Assembly (NCBI GenBank): GCA_947685225.1 | Contig: CANTUV010000010.1 | Coordinates: 5,270,001-5,334,000, forward strand | From: Garcia nutans | Taxonomy: Eukaryota > Streptophyta > Magnoliopsida > Malpighiales > Euphorbiaceae | Direction: 5' to 3' | DNA length: 64,000 bases | Part shown: piece by piece, positions 1-11,720 of the stretch | Layout: each line of letters begins with the position of its first letter | Position numbering within the stretch: position 1 is the stretch's first letter | Translations under genes and position numbers: made by a program | Notes under the pieces: generated by a model | The model's input: the letters and a program-made list of their open reading frames with translations, nothing else | What the model was told of the DNA's origin: nothing | Databases searched by the model: none

Positions 1-1219
1 AATATACTTTCATGAAAACAAATTAAAAGACAAGTTTTTTTTTTCTTTTTGATATTGATGCAAACAGATATACAGGGGATTTAATTTGTTGGACTGCATT
101 GATATGTCCCTTTCTTTTGGAGTATACACAATATCTTCTTCCGTTTGTTTCTATCACTGTATCGCTCATCTGTATCGTATTTTCTGATCTGCTAGCTTCT
201 GGGTTATGCTTTGACACTTCCCATTGAATTGTACACATCTTGTGGGAAAAAACCATATCTTTTGCCTCTTGAGACGCAAAAATTGCACCCGTGCATCAAA
301 TTGATTCCTTTACAATTTCAATCTTTCTTTAACAATACAAAAAAAACTGATTCTCAATATCGCTGTTCTCCTTCTCACCAACAGCAATTTTCTAAACACG
401 ATCTCTGCTCATTTTTAGAATTTTATGCGATAATTTAGATTCTTTAATTGCAAATATATTAAGTATTGATGTTAGACAAAGACTAACTTGCTCCATGTTA
501 AGTTATTATAAGCAAGAAATTTGGTAATTGGTATTATCATTAATTAATATGAAAAAATCAGCAGCAAAATGCCAACTTCTTAAGCATTTCTAAATTAATA
601 AGATATATTATAACACGACTCTAAATGATGTGAACCAAAATAGAAATTTCTATTTTACCCAATATTTTGTATTTGTTCTACTTTGTGGATTTTGACTCTG
701 TAAATTGTTTGACTCGGCTTTGCTGGTTTACTAAGTAAAACGCAGCGTTTTGTATAGGGTTATAATACGTAATGTAGCTTCATATATATACTGATGTTAA
801 GGGCTAGGGTTACACAGTTTTTTGCTATCTGTTCGTTTTTCTTTACCACGCGACGCGACTGTTTCACTTTTCTCTGCTAGGGTTTGATTAATCTTCTTTG
901 TTTCTTAAATATTATTTGTAACAAGAGTATTTTATATCTTGTTTGGTGAGTGATAAGTACGAGAGAAAAGTAGATCTGTGAGAGGAGAGTTGATTGAGAG
1001 GTTGTATCTGTAACTTCTGTTCTGTTCTTAGTGGATTGATCAACTGAGGTTCTCCTCCTCCTTGGATGTAGACTTTCTTTGTGAAAGCTGAACCAAGTAA
1101 ATCTGCTGTGTTGTATTTGAATATTTCTTTCCCTGTTTGGCAAGTTATTCTGTACAGAAATCGTAACATACTTAATTATAATTTTTTTTCACTTGACCAT
1201 TTAACAATTTTGTCTGAGA
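1..1219. other. Gene-free left edge with a promoter/leader-like stretch
   Basis: No convincing gene is visible. Around 779-790 there is a TATA-like run, followed at about 800-890 by two copies of CTAGGGTT, the reverse of a telo-box, and a pyrimidine-rich stretch resembling a plant 5' leader on the plus strand. No long reading frame follows before the MITE at 1227. A 77-codon minus frame (23-256) and an 85-codon minus frame (912-1169) are open but match no family I recognise. This may be the promoter and leader of a gene interrupted or lost when the MITE inserted, or a non-coding transcript. This is inference. Confidence 0.3.
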
Positions 1220-1226
1220 TCACACT

Positions 1227-1957
1227 CACTGGCAGTCCCAAGTGAGGGAGCCCCCACTGATATTCTTATTTCCTTGTACATATACATAGACATACATATA
1301 TATATAATTTTTAACTTTTATTAGATAGTAAAAAATTAAATTTTATGAGTTGACAAAAAATTATATATACTTTCAATTGAATTGGTATATCTTCCACTTT
1401 TTAAAATATATTATTTTGAATTGTCATTTAATTTTTAGAAAATTTTCTTTCTTATATTTTTTTAAGTTAATTTTTCTTATATAAAACCAGTTTTAAAAAT
1501 TTTTTTGGACAATTTTCTATTCATCTGTCTCTCTTTTTCTCTACATCATTTTAGAGGGATATAAAAACTCTCATTGTGTAAATTTTTTAATTTTAAAATT
1601 TATAAATTTATATCATAAGATTTATTATTTTTTTGTAAATAGAGCAAATATATAGTCATACTCAAGGGTTTATATGTATAATTACAATTGTGTTATCTAG
1701 ATAATATTTATCTTAATTTAGTCTTTATTAGTTACGTGGAAGATAAAATTTTTTAAAATCTCAATTTGTTTTTTTAATACATTTTCTCATTAATTTATAT
1801 AAGTGATTATTGGAACTAAAACATATTAATAAGCATTTAAATTTATTATCTCAAGATGAAAAAATATTTATAAAAATTATGGGTAATAAATTTTTTAAAA
1901 ACTTAAATTTAACATAAAGTAAGCCCCAACTAAATTTAAATTCTATGTCCATCCCTT
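1227..1957. mobile_element. Non-autonomous hAT-type MITE
   Basis: The element is flanked by the direct repeat ATCACACT (1219-1226 and 1958-1965; shared sequence ATCACACTCA), the 8-bp target duplication size of hAT transposons. The left end CACTGGCAGTCCCA and the reverse complement of the right end (AAGGGATGGACATA) are degenerate versions of the CAGTGGCGGAGCCA termini common in plant hAT MITEs. The interior is AT-rich and has no transposase frame. It relates to the elements near 10.3, 53.8 and 55.8 kb by terminal sequence. Confidence 0.6.
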
Positions 1958-1966
1958 ATCACACTC

Positions 1967-3297
1967 ATTTTTTCACAAATATATTGTTTTTCTTATTTAA
2001 GGGGCATGCATTAACGTGATATTAAAGTTTTAACCAATATAGAAAATTAGTATACAAAGTTTTCTGATAAATAATACACATCATGCTATGAATTTGTTAA
2101 GAATTTCTTTAATAATTGTATTTAAGATATTGGTTAAATAATTTTTATTAAGCAATTTATATTATGAGGAAATAAGATAATATTATTTTATATGTATATA
2201 TGGTATAAATTATTGAGATAAAGTTTAGAAGATATTTTTTAGACTGAACTTTGTGCATAAAAAATATTAATTTATTATTGTATTTTAAATTTAAGTGTAA
2301 AAACAAAAGTGATATATTTTTTTTTTACTGGTAACCGAGTCATGTTATGCACGCACGTACTTTGGCTAAAAAGCATGGCGACGGAGATAACAGGTGGTAC
2401 TTAATTGGAAATAAGCTCGCAAAGCTCCAAACTTTTTAGTCAACAGTCAATATTCAAACACCAAGAGTACTACGCACTGATGCACTGCCCGCGTAAATTC
2501 AGTGTTGTATCGTGTTATGGGTTACAGATAAGTAAAACGCCAGTTTACCGCCAAATCATCGGTTTCTGGGTCTGCAGCTCCACGTAATTTTTTTTAATTT
2601 TTTTTTTGTCCTTTTCAAGGTTTGGCGTTTGTGTATACGTTAATTACAGAAATTCTACCAAACATTTTTTTTACCATAGGAGAAAAATTGGATTTACAAA
2701 TGCCACCAAATTCTATAGAAGGAAACATTAAAAACTCGCACCTTTGAATTATTTATTGCTCAAAAAGATTATAAAATTCACATTATTCTTATCAAAATAA
2801 TACTTCATTACTAATTAAATTTTAAATTTTAAATTCATAATGTTAAAATTAAAAAAATAAATTTAAAATAATAATACCCCACGAAGTAAAATGTAAACCA
2901 TTTTTTGGATGTTATTTTTCAAGCGGGTTGATGAGGGGTTTACTTAAATTAGCTCATAAATATTTAAATTTTAAGTATTTACATATTTAGAATTTTAAAT
3001 AGTTATATATTATTTGTTTTAAATGTTTATAAATAATATAAACATTTAATATATTTGATAAAAAATAATTTGTAAATATATTATTTATTGTTCACTTTAT
3101 TGTTGACATAATTCACTTTATTGTAGAGTTTTTTTTTTTTAACAAAATATTTTATTGTAGAGTTGCTTTAAGAAACTTTCGGTTATAGTATGCACTCTCA
3201 AATTTTAAAGTAATAATTTACGTGATTTTTTTTTTCTAAAAAATATATATACAATCTTTTACAATCGTCTATTGGACATTTATACAGTAGTAGTAAT
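1967..3297. other. Gene-free AT-rich interval
   Basis: No gene is supported. A less AT-rich island at about 2330-2590 carries W-box-like TAGTCAACAGTCAA and a short 60-codon frame starting at a non-ATG codon. It could be a degenerate promoter or exon fragment. The rest is low-complexity AT sequence. Confidence 0.5.
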
Positions 3298-3308
3298 AAG
3301 TCTCCTAA

Positions 3309-3424
3309 TAAACCAGCTGGGATAGCTCAGCTGACCACATGTTATTACTTTCAATTGAAAGGGTAGAGAGTTCGATCCTCGTAAAATTGTATTTCGAAAG
3401 TCGAGCTTTTTTAAAGAAAAAAAA
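3309..3424 (+). repeat. tRNA-derived SINE with perfect target-site duplication
   Basis: This is a 116-bp retroposon. It has RNA polymerase III promoter boxes, A box TAGCTCAGCTG at 3323-3333 and B box GTTCGATCC at 3370-3378, and ends in an A-rich tail (about 3412-3424). It is bounded by the perfect 11-bp duplication AAGTCTCCTAA (3298-3308 and 3425-3435), expected for LINE-machinery retroposition. The tRNA-like head lacks full cloverleaf complementarity, so it is a SINE and not a functional tRNA gene. It sits just upstream of the pararetrovirus relic. Confidence 0.8.
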
Positions 3425-3475
3425 AAGTCTCCTAACGTATGACTTCAAATCAATATATATATATATAAAAACTCT

Positions 3476-4033
3476 ATGTTACATAGTACTAGTAAACAAA
3501 CATATGATTTAACTGCAATATTAAACAAGAATAAAACAGTAAAAAATAAACCAACCATAAATGATTTACAAAAAGAAATTAAATTAGAGTTAAAAGAATT
3601 AAAAAATAAGCAAGAACAAGATTCACAAATAATAAAATTTTTAATGAACTCAACTTCTTCTTCTGATGAAGAAGCTGAAGAAGATATTGAACAGATAAAT
3701 GGTAAAGAAACTGACAATGAAATTAGTTTAATTAATAAAGATAAAATTCCTGATAATTTAATTTTTATGTTGCATGAAATAACATCTAGGAAATATTTAA
3801 TAAAAATAAAACTAAAATTCTCAGATAATTACAATATAGAAACTATAACATTATTTGATACAGGAGCTGATTTAAACTGTATTAAACCTAATTTAGTACC
3901 AAAAAGATTTTGGCAACAAACTAATGAAAGTTTATCAGCAGCAAATAAATCTAAACTAAATATACTTGATAAAGCAGAAGCATCAATTATAGATAAAAAT
4001 TTAGAAATAAAAAATATCCTTCCAATTTGCTGG

Positions 4034-4067
<34 letters not shown>

Positions 4068-4081
4068 CGAAGGGACATTAA
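3476..4081 (+). pseudogene. Endogenous pararetrovirus (Caulimoviridae-like) polyprotein fragment with protease motif
   Basis: An open frame of 201 codons. The first ~90 residues are Lys/Glu-rich and probably coiled-coil. A retroviral-type aspartic protease motif D-T-G-A-D follows at residues 128-132, then the family-typical stretch with Pro-Lys-Arg-Phe and Ser-Ala-Ala-Asn before a Lys-Leu pair. This spacing resembles the protease part of endogenous plant pararetrovirus polyproteins. No reverse transcriptase, RNase H or movement-protein region follows: the frame runs into a (TA)n tract at about 4036-4065 and stops, so this is a truncated non-functional relic. A protease fragment of an LTR retrotransposon is the alternative, but the post-motif residues favour the pararetrovirus assignment. 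Confidence 0.55.
4036..4065. repeat. (TA)n microsatellite
   Basis: About 15 TA units at the end of the pararetrovirus-like frame. (TA)n runs are a common integration or rearrangement context for pararetrovirus relics. Confidence 0.9.
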
Positions 4082-5815
4082 ACATCGTAGGCCTAATTTA
4101 AAATATAATAGAAAAAACATATATAGACTAATAACTTTTTTATTTTTACTATTTATGCAATATTTTTTAAAATTTTATAATTTATTAGCGAATTACTTTT
4201 GTACTAAATTAAGTATAAATAAGTTAGTATAACAAAATGTTTTATAGCAATAGCACATAATTTTGAGGCTGGTAATATAAATTTCTATTTTTTAAAATCA
4301 TTATAATTTCTTTAACGAATAAAAACAAATAATAGAACTGTTAGTGTGAGCCAAATTCCAAAGAATCACCAAAGAATTATTATCTACAAGAAGAAGAAGA
4401 AGAAGAAATATACAGAAACATAAGATTGAAGATTTGAAGTCCATCTTATAGAGAGTTAGAGGAGCAAGAACAGTATCCAGAGCTCCTTCATGCATTTGAA
4501 ATTTGAATTAACATCGAAAACGTTTTTAGAAAAGAAAAAGATAAAAAAAAAAAAAAAAGTTCATTCTAACTCAGTGATCACCCGCTCGCATTTGGCATCC
4601 TAATCCATCGTTATTGGAATAATTACATTATTCACCATATTTTATAAAAAAAAATTTTATTTTTATTAATAATATTTTAATAATTTTATAATAAATTCAT
4701 AATAAACTAATAATAAATTTATTATAAACTAATTTAAATTTAATATTTTTATAAAAAAATTATAAATTTTAATAAATCTATAAATATTTTTAAAAATATA
4801 ATATATTTACTTTTTTTAAAATTTTTTCGTATTTTTGTAAAGATTACATCTACCATTTGATTAGTTATGCCTATTTCCCAATTGATTCGATTCTAATATC
4901 GTACGGATAATAATTAACGTACTATCAATAACGATAACTTCTCAACTCGAAGCGTATTATCAAATCACAGCTAAATTTAATTCAGTTGAAGTGAGGACAC
5001 TGCAGCATTTGGGTCCCACACATTCTAACTTCAGCTTTGTATGTGGGCCCATATGTAACAAATGATTCAACTGTAGGCACATGGGCACGTATCCTTGCAT
5101 AAATAATAAAAAGTTCTCAGTAGGCTCCAAGTATAACATGGGGCAAACAAATAATTCTTGTTTGTTTCAGATAATTAGTAAATACAGCTAGAAAAATCCT
5201 CAAAATTAAGGCACATTACATTACAAATCCTACTGTTGACCTGCAATTTCCAATTATGTAGCTTGTATCTTCAGTTTCCCAGTCTTACAATTATGCCCAT
5301 CCTATGACACCAAAGATAGCAAAGAGTAATGGTGCTCAAAATATCAAACATTTTTGTGTCTTCGTGCCAGAAAGAGCATGATTCATTCCCTTAATTCTTC
5401 TATGTTGACAGGTTGCAACTACATCATTCTAGATTGAATGAAAAGCAATGATTCAGACTCTTTTAACTTTATGCAGAAAGTTATCTTACGTTCACAGAGA
5501 GAAGATGACCATATTAACTTCTATTTCATAACCACTACACATGAATTCAAAGTAATTTGATAATGTTTCAAAAGTTTTAACTGCAGAAACAGTTTTTTAA
5601 ATATCAGGTAGTAAACTTATTCATTATTTAACATCTATGAGGCCATGGCAGCAGACTATCACCTTGCTATAACTCACAGAAAAACAGGATAGGTTGCCAT
5701 CAATTTTGTTCCAGTAGCACCGTATCAAAATTGCAAATGCCAGAGGCAGCAAAATAAAATAATAGCTACAAATTAATTATGTGCTGAAAACAATATTTTT
5801 TAATCCATGTAATTT
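4082..5815. other. Gene-free interval downstream of LSM12
   Basis: No gene is supported. It contains a GAA-type microsatellite (about 4387-4407), an inverted copy of an AT-rich repeat family (4635-4835), and ordinary unique-looking sequence from about 4860 to 5815 that may include the distal 3' end of LSM12 transcripts. Confidence 0.6.
4635..4835 (-). repeat. AT-rich dispersed repeat (GTTTATAAT family), inverted copy
   Basis: Read on the minus strand, this block repeats AGTTTATAATAAATTTAT-type phrases and ends in AATATGGTG. The same order of phrases appears on the plus strand at 33878-34170 and 55345-55640. No coding capacity. Probably an ancient MITE. Confidence 0.55.
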
Positions 5816-5819
5816 GAGA

Positions 5820-5826
5820 TTTTATT
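5820..5826 (-). terminator. Putative polyadenylation signal of LSM12
   Basis: AATAAA on the minus strand about 125 nt downstream of the LSM12 stop codon, a plausible distance for a plant 3' end. Not proven. Confidence 0.45.
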
Positions 5827-5948
5827 GGCATGGAAACATTTTTTCCTCAGTTAAGGTGGTAATACTGTTGGGGTAAGTAACATACCCACAGCAATCAATC
5901 CATTCCTCAAGGCACCTTTCCCAACAACAATAAAATCTAATACATTCA

Positions 5949-8900
5949 TCACTGACTGGCACCACGAGATTGCAACCTCTTTCTCTCAAATTCAAGCTGG
6001 AATAGAGCAATGCATAAACAAATAAATTTAAAAAATTTCAGGGAAATTTTAAAATGATTTCATTTGGACAATGGCTTACCACTTTCTTCACCCTCTCATT
6101 AGCAGCTGGAGTTCCTCCAATTACACATTCGGGAAGATATGGACTAGTAACTCGCACTTCATTCATAACCACAATGGCAGTCTTGTCCCAGCGAACTGGA
6201 AGCCTGTTTATAAGCAATGGGGTTGATTATGAGAACTAATAACTCATTAATGACTTAATGATATGTAATTCTACAAAGCGAAACAAATTGCTTAATGGAA
6301 AATTTAAATAACACTGCAAGACTAAAGCTTATTTAAAAGCTTTTGAGCTGCATGCACAAAGAACAACCTTAATCCTTTTTTATTTTTTGTGGAGTGAAAC
6401 TCGGCAGGAGGAAAGGCAGTGAGATACAGACAAAATTCGACAAAAATACTCTATTATGAGAAGTTGCAGATGGCATATACTGTTTGTGGTTAATGATTCA
6501 CTAAATGGTGGTTCATAAATCCAGGAACAATATATCATTATTAATTTATGACTATACAGAGCACATCCATATCAATGGGACTCCATAATTTGATTTAGTG
6601 CAGATAAGCCAGCCAGCACAAATGCAAAAACATGATGGAGCTATGAGAAGAGGATTTTGCTACCTATTTCCTTAACATTTGAATAGAATAGTTTGAGGGA
6701 TTTTATTCATTGGACTCACAAGTGAATTTCAATGGTCAATCATATAGTTTTGTAGATTAGGTCTTTACTAGTTTCAAGTTAAATAAGTTATAAATTTGGT
6801 GCTTTATGAGTTATAGCTACGAGCGAATTTGTATGCAGGGAACTATTAATAATATAATTTCTTGCATACCTGGAAATTCAAACTCTAAGCAGTCTTATCT
6901 CTTATGTCTGCTTATCTCTTTGCAGTTGAGGTCTTTTAGGATTTGACAGAACAAGGAAGAGTCTAAGCCAATACTTGGCCACTCTAGAATGAGAAACCAA
7001 ATGCATTCTTGGAATATTACTCTATTTTCTTATTTGGCTCACAGTGAATCCAATTTTTTTTTTTTTATATATTTTAATAACTTCAATTTATCTTGAAATG
7101 ATTATTATTAAGTATAGTTTTTAAGATAATTACTAAATTCTATTTGGATCCATTTGGACGGATAGTTATTTGAAATTAGAATCATGTTGATTTTTTATGA
7201 TTTACTCTTGAAAGACAAATCTAATTACTCAATCATTTCAAATCCACACCTATCCAAATGGGCCCTTTAGTTATTTAAAGAATAAATTTGGAATAGGATT
7301 CTTTGGAAAACATCCATTTCCAAGATAAACCAAATATGCCCATGAGAGTATTGAAGAAAACATTGGTTATAAGATTATTTAATTGGATTTATAATAATAA
7401 TAATTGAGTCCTGTGTGATTGATTTGTTTTCTAAAGGCATTAATTCGCATGTAAGATTTCACTTTGTTCTCTCCATATTCTGCTGTTAAAGGATCTCAAG
7501 TTATTGCTGCTAGTGACTCAAGTACCATTCTGACACCTTCCCCTTGCTTTAGTAGGTCTATAAATTCATCATATCATCACCACAATATAAACTCTAGCAC
7601 AAACATAATTTTTCCACTCTTTCTCCAATAACTAAACCACTCATAACAAGCTGCAAATCTCAATGTTTAGCTGCTGTCCCATAAAACCTGCGGTTTCTTT
7701 CAGTTCATCAACTTTTGGCCATCAGACTACAGCATTCTCCAACTATATTCAAGCCTCAAATTCTATCAGATGTCCCCGAAGGGGACATATTCAAACCTCA
7801 AATTCTAAATCAACTTAGCAACTGAAAGTGAAATTGCCAGTTTAGTTAATCCTAACAGCCACACCCTTCAAAAAAATGCACCAAGGCGATTTTTCTTATA
7901 TTCTCTACATTAAAAAAAAATCATGATTGCACTACCAAGAAGCAAAAGTGACCATCTAAAAGTTTAGTAAGTCCTTTTACAATTCACTTCCACTAACCAC
8001 ATACCTCATCTCTAGGAATTTCTACTAGATGAGTTCATACTATCTTAAGAAATCCTTGTTCAATAATTACAGTCAAAGAGTTTGTAGACCACTCTTGTAA
8101 AGACAACTCTATAACCACCATACCTCTCCTTCACCAAATACAAAATATATCAACCTATAACAGAATCCTCTGGTTCAAACTACACAAGCCTGCATTTCAT
8201 TTCTGACCATCTAGACTTATTGAATATATATACTTCAATATAATTCTATCTGAATCTGTCATGATAATTGTAAATTTTCAGCTGTTTCAGATTTGATCGA
8301 TATCAAATCCATGGAAGCTTCTAAAATCGAAACCCTCACATAGACCACAAAGCTGCACCTTAAGAAACACTATGTCACTCAATTTAACAACCCATACTCA
8401 GGATATCACAATTTTAAATTTTCTATCATAATCACTTGTGATAAATGAATTATCAAGGCAGTATCTTTGTTTCCAAATCACAAGTCAGTATCATATGAGT
8501 TCATTATTTGTAGAGTGAAAATGAAATTTTTTTACAAACTACCATAAATGCACTTGGTTCAATTAATTAGATATTAAAAGCCAATCCCACTTGCTAATTT
8601 GAACATGCCAAAGTAAATGTACTAAATCTACAAACTCAAAATCAAACATAAAACACACTTTCTAACAATTAACATGGTCAGCATTTAATAAAAATTAGGA
8701 ACATACGTCTTGAACAAGGCATCGAAGATGCTTTGCGCCTCAGCAGTAACGCCTACTCCAATTCTCTCTGCCTCTGTTTCTGCCTGCCTGCAAATCCAAA
8801 CAAGTCACACTTCCCAAACACCAAAAAAACACTAACCAAAAGCAAAAATTACAAACACCCAGGTGAGTTTTAAACCCAATTGTCAAAATCACCTTAAAGC

Positions 8901-9320
8901 CAATTCCTCCCTAGCTTGAAGACTGTGAAGATCAATATAACACTTCTTAACATCAAGCGGGTCCTCGGTATGACCGAGAAAAGAAAATTCTTTTATATAA
9001 TTAGCTTTCAAAAACCGTATATTTCTCCTAGGCCCAGGTTTCGATCCCTCTTGTGGAACAAGAAAGTTAAGGAATCCAAACAAGAAAAAAAAAGTACCAA
9101 ATAAAGAATTAGGGCTAGCTAAGAAAGAGAAGCAAAGATTAATGAGAACATCACAAACATAGAGAAAAAGTAAAAGAAGGATATGAAGTACAAGGATGTT
9201 GGATGGGCGGTCAAAGGTGATGACTTGGCCCTCGAATTCGTCGCCTAAGGCGGTCTTGATGGAGAGCAAGCAGCCCACTGCAAAGTCCTCGCTGTTGTTC
9301 TTGTTGTTGCTACATTCCAT
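5949..9320 (-). CDS. LSM12: LSM12-type Sm-like RNA-binding protein, five exons
   Basis: Coding exons on the minus strand: 9185-9320, 8893-9052, 8707-8787, 6080-6203 and 5949-5996, giving 182 residues. All joints stay in frame, and the length fits the family. Residues about 12-60 form the Sm-like domain (S-I-K-T-A-L-G-D-E-F-E-G, then F-D-R-P-S-N-I-L-V-L). Residues about 75-180 form the LSM12 anticodon-binding-like domain (K-A-N-Y-I-K-E-F, L-P-V-R-W-D-K, E-C-V-I-G-G-T-P). Family members bind RNA or nucleotide ligands and associate with ataxin-2-type complexes in animals; the plant role is less defined. Intron 1 is a U12 AT-AC intron. Introns 2-4 are GT-AG; intron 3 is 2.5 kb and carries a foldback MITE. 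The start is the first ATG, matching the conserved N-terminus. Confidence 0.93.
7147..7262. mobile_element. Short foldback MITE inside LSM12 intron 3
   Basis: The ends GGATCCATTTGGACGGATAG and the reverse complement of the far end (GGGCCCATTTGGATAGGTG) are long imperfect inverted repeats. The similarity extends inward through TTTGAAAT. About 116 bp in total, without coding capacity. A clear target-site duplication is not visible, so the superfamily is left open. Confidence 0.5.
9053..9184 (-). other. LSM12: U12-type AT-AC intron of LSM12
   Basis: On the minus strand the intron starts ATATCCTTCT, the U12 5' splice consensus. It carries TTCCTTAAC, the U12 branch-site consensus, at 9066-9074, and ends ..GTTCCAC a dozen bases further on. 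Splicing AT-AC joins C|AA to make the conserved Gln of the V-L-Q-E-G-S-K segment. No GT-AG pair in the region restores this sequence. The intron has 132 nt (44 codons) with no in-frame stop. The retained frame encodes a very hydrophobic Leu/Phe-rich insert. Confidence 0.9.
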
Positions 9321-9946
9321 GGCTGCCCTCTTGCGCTCTTGATCCAGTTCAGACTTTATTTCTTTTTTTTTTTTCCTTTGTTTTTTTTAACCCAAAAATG
9401 TATTATTAGAGTTAGAGTTAGTTGGGCCGCAAGCCCAATATCGCATCCGTCTACCAGCCCAATTTTAATCAATAAAATTGTATTATATCCTATTATTTAA
9501 ATTAAGGGATTTTTTTAAAAAGGATCCTGAAAATTAAAATATATATATTTTAAAAATACACATTTTTCTTTCAAAAATATTAATTTTTTAACTTATATAT
9601 CTATACTAGATATATATTAGATGTGTGCACCGAAAAATATTATAATTTTTTTAAAAAATGATATATATTTTTTCTTAAATTAAAATATTTTATTTAATTT
9701 AATTATATTTATAATAACAATAAAATATATAATGTATTATTATATAAAGGTAATATCCCATCCATAAATGGAACAACTTTTACCACAATTAATCAGGATA
9801 ATTGTTTTTTTTTTCTTTTGAAGATGTAGCCTCCCAAAAAAAAAGTGTTAGAAAAAGAAGAAATCATAAGAAACATGAGTGAAGGATAATTGGTAATTTC
9901 CTTATCCTAATTTTCTTTATTTTTGAGGAAAAGCAGATTTTCAGAG

Positions 9947-9980
<34 letters not shown>

Positions 9981-10266
9981 ATAAGACCCTCCTTATATAT
10001 AAGATAAGACCCTCCTTGTATGTGTCTATGTTAATGAATGTATCTGTAATTTTATGCATGCTATTATATTAATATTTTTATAATTTTGATATAATTGATT
10101 TTTTTAGTATAATTATTTTTATTTTTTCATGTTGAAATATTTCTCAAAATTTTAAAAATTAAATTTATTTTTTTAAAAGTAAACAATTAGAATTCAAAGT
10201 GTCAGCATAAAAAAGGTAGAAACCACTGGCAGATGATGGATTCACTGTCCAGGTCTTCTACCTCCA
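9321..10266. other. LSM12 upstream region and AT-rich spacer
   Basis: Probable 5' leader and promoter of LSM12 just above 9320, followed by low-complexity AT sequence without a gene. It includes the repeats at 9950-10017. Confidence 0.5.
9950..10017. repeat. (TA)n tract with a duplicated 24-bp unit
   Basis: A (TA)n run at 9950-9977 is followed by two tandem copies of TATATAAGATAAGACCCTCC spanning about 9972-10017. Confidence 0.8.
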
Positions 10267-10274
10267 CTCCAAAG

Positions 10275-11227
10275 CATGGACGGAGGAAGAGGGGTCCTGG
10301 GGGCAATAGACCCCCCTCCCCTCCTCTCCCCTCTCCTTATGTGTGTGTATATATATATATATATATATAATTTTATAATATTTTATAAAAATTATATACA
10401 TATGGTATTTTATATACATATTAAATTTTTGTATCATATATATATTTTAATTATTTAAGTATTTAAAATTTTATAATTAAGTATTTATATATATAGTATT
10501 TTTATAAAATTTTAATATTATTTTATATATAGTATTTTATAAAAATATAAAAATTTTGTTTGGATAGTATTTTGTATATATGTTAATTTTTTTTACCATA
10601 TATATTTTTAATTAGTGGATATTTAGAGGTTTGTAATTATATATATATATGTATTGTATTATATATATATATTTATTTTTTTTCATCATATATTTTTTTA
10701 ATTAGTAGATATTTAGAATTTTTAGGATTAATTGTATATATATTTTATTTTTATAAAATTTTATAGTATTTTGTATGCATATTGATATTTTTATCATATA
10801 TATTTTTTAATTTGTGAATATTTAACATTTTGTCATTAGATATTTATAGATATAGTATTATATATATATGTTAATTTTTTTATTATATATGTATTTTTTT
10901 ATTTTAATTAATGAGTATTTAAGATTTTATGATTAGGTATTTAAGTTAATATTATAATTTTATTATTTAATTATATATTGGATAAAATTAATATTTTTAT
11001 TTGAAATAGTATTTAATAAAATATTATAAATAAATTAATAGATTAAAAAATTAATATAAAAATATATGTAAAATTTTTAAAATTTAGTAAACAATAAAAA
11101 TTTATAATAAAAATATAAATTTTATTATAATATTAAATATTTAATTTTATTTTTAATTAGTTTATAATTTTTTTAAAAAAATATTTATCCTTTCTTTATT
11201 CTATTTTTTTTTTTTGTTCCGCAGCTG
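10275..11227. mobile_element. Non-autonomous hAT-type element
   Basis: Flanked by the perfect 8-bp direct repeat CTCCAAAG (10267-10274 and 11228-11235). The left end CATGGACGGAGGAA and the reverse complement of the right end (CAGCTGCGGAACAA) are variants of the CAGTGGCGGAGCCA hAT terminus. A G- then C-rich subterminal stretch (10290-10335) is followed by a TA microsatellite and an AT-rich interior without a transposase frame. Confidence 0.7.
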
Positions 11228-11720
11228 CTCCAAAGCCACCTTCGTATTTTTCAAATTTTCGACGGCTTCATATAATCATTTTCTAATGGATTTCATGGCC
11301 GCAACAAATATTTTTTAAGAAAATATAATTATTATAGTCAACTTTTTGAGCAATTTTCAGTCTATTTCAATAGGGTCAATCCTGGCATTTTTGCTGTCCA
11401 CGTCTTCCTCTTAAGAAGATGTTGAACTCGCCACAGGATATCAACAAAAATAAATGTTATAGTTTATCCATATATAATTCATTTTGTTGCTTGTTTAATT
11501 ATAGACCATAAAATATCTCAACAACAATATTAAATTCTCATAATTCAATCCTTCTATATTCTTTTGCCATTATTTTTCAATTATGCTATTGCTAAAATTT
11601 TGCGAATCGACTTCCCTATGCTCTCCCAATACGTAACGCTCAATTTTATTCTGATAAAATTATTTTTTAAATTATTTCCTTTGCTTCAAAAAGTGAGTTA
11701 TCAAAAAGTTTAATATTAAG

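Noticed and set aside
3309..3424. Functional tRNA gene
   Set aside because: A and B boxes are present but cloverleaf stems are not; the A-tail and target duplication indicate a SINE.
8889..9320. Single 143-codon exon model for the LSM12 N-terminus
   Set aside because: It reads through the 132-nt U12 intron and interrupts the conserved V-L-Q-E-G-S-K sequence.
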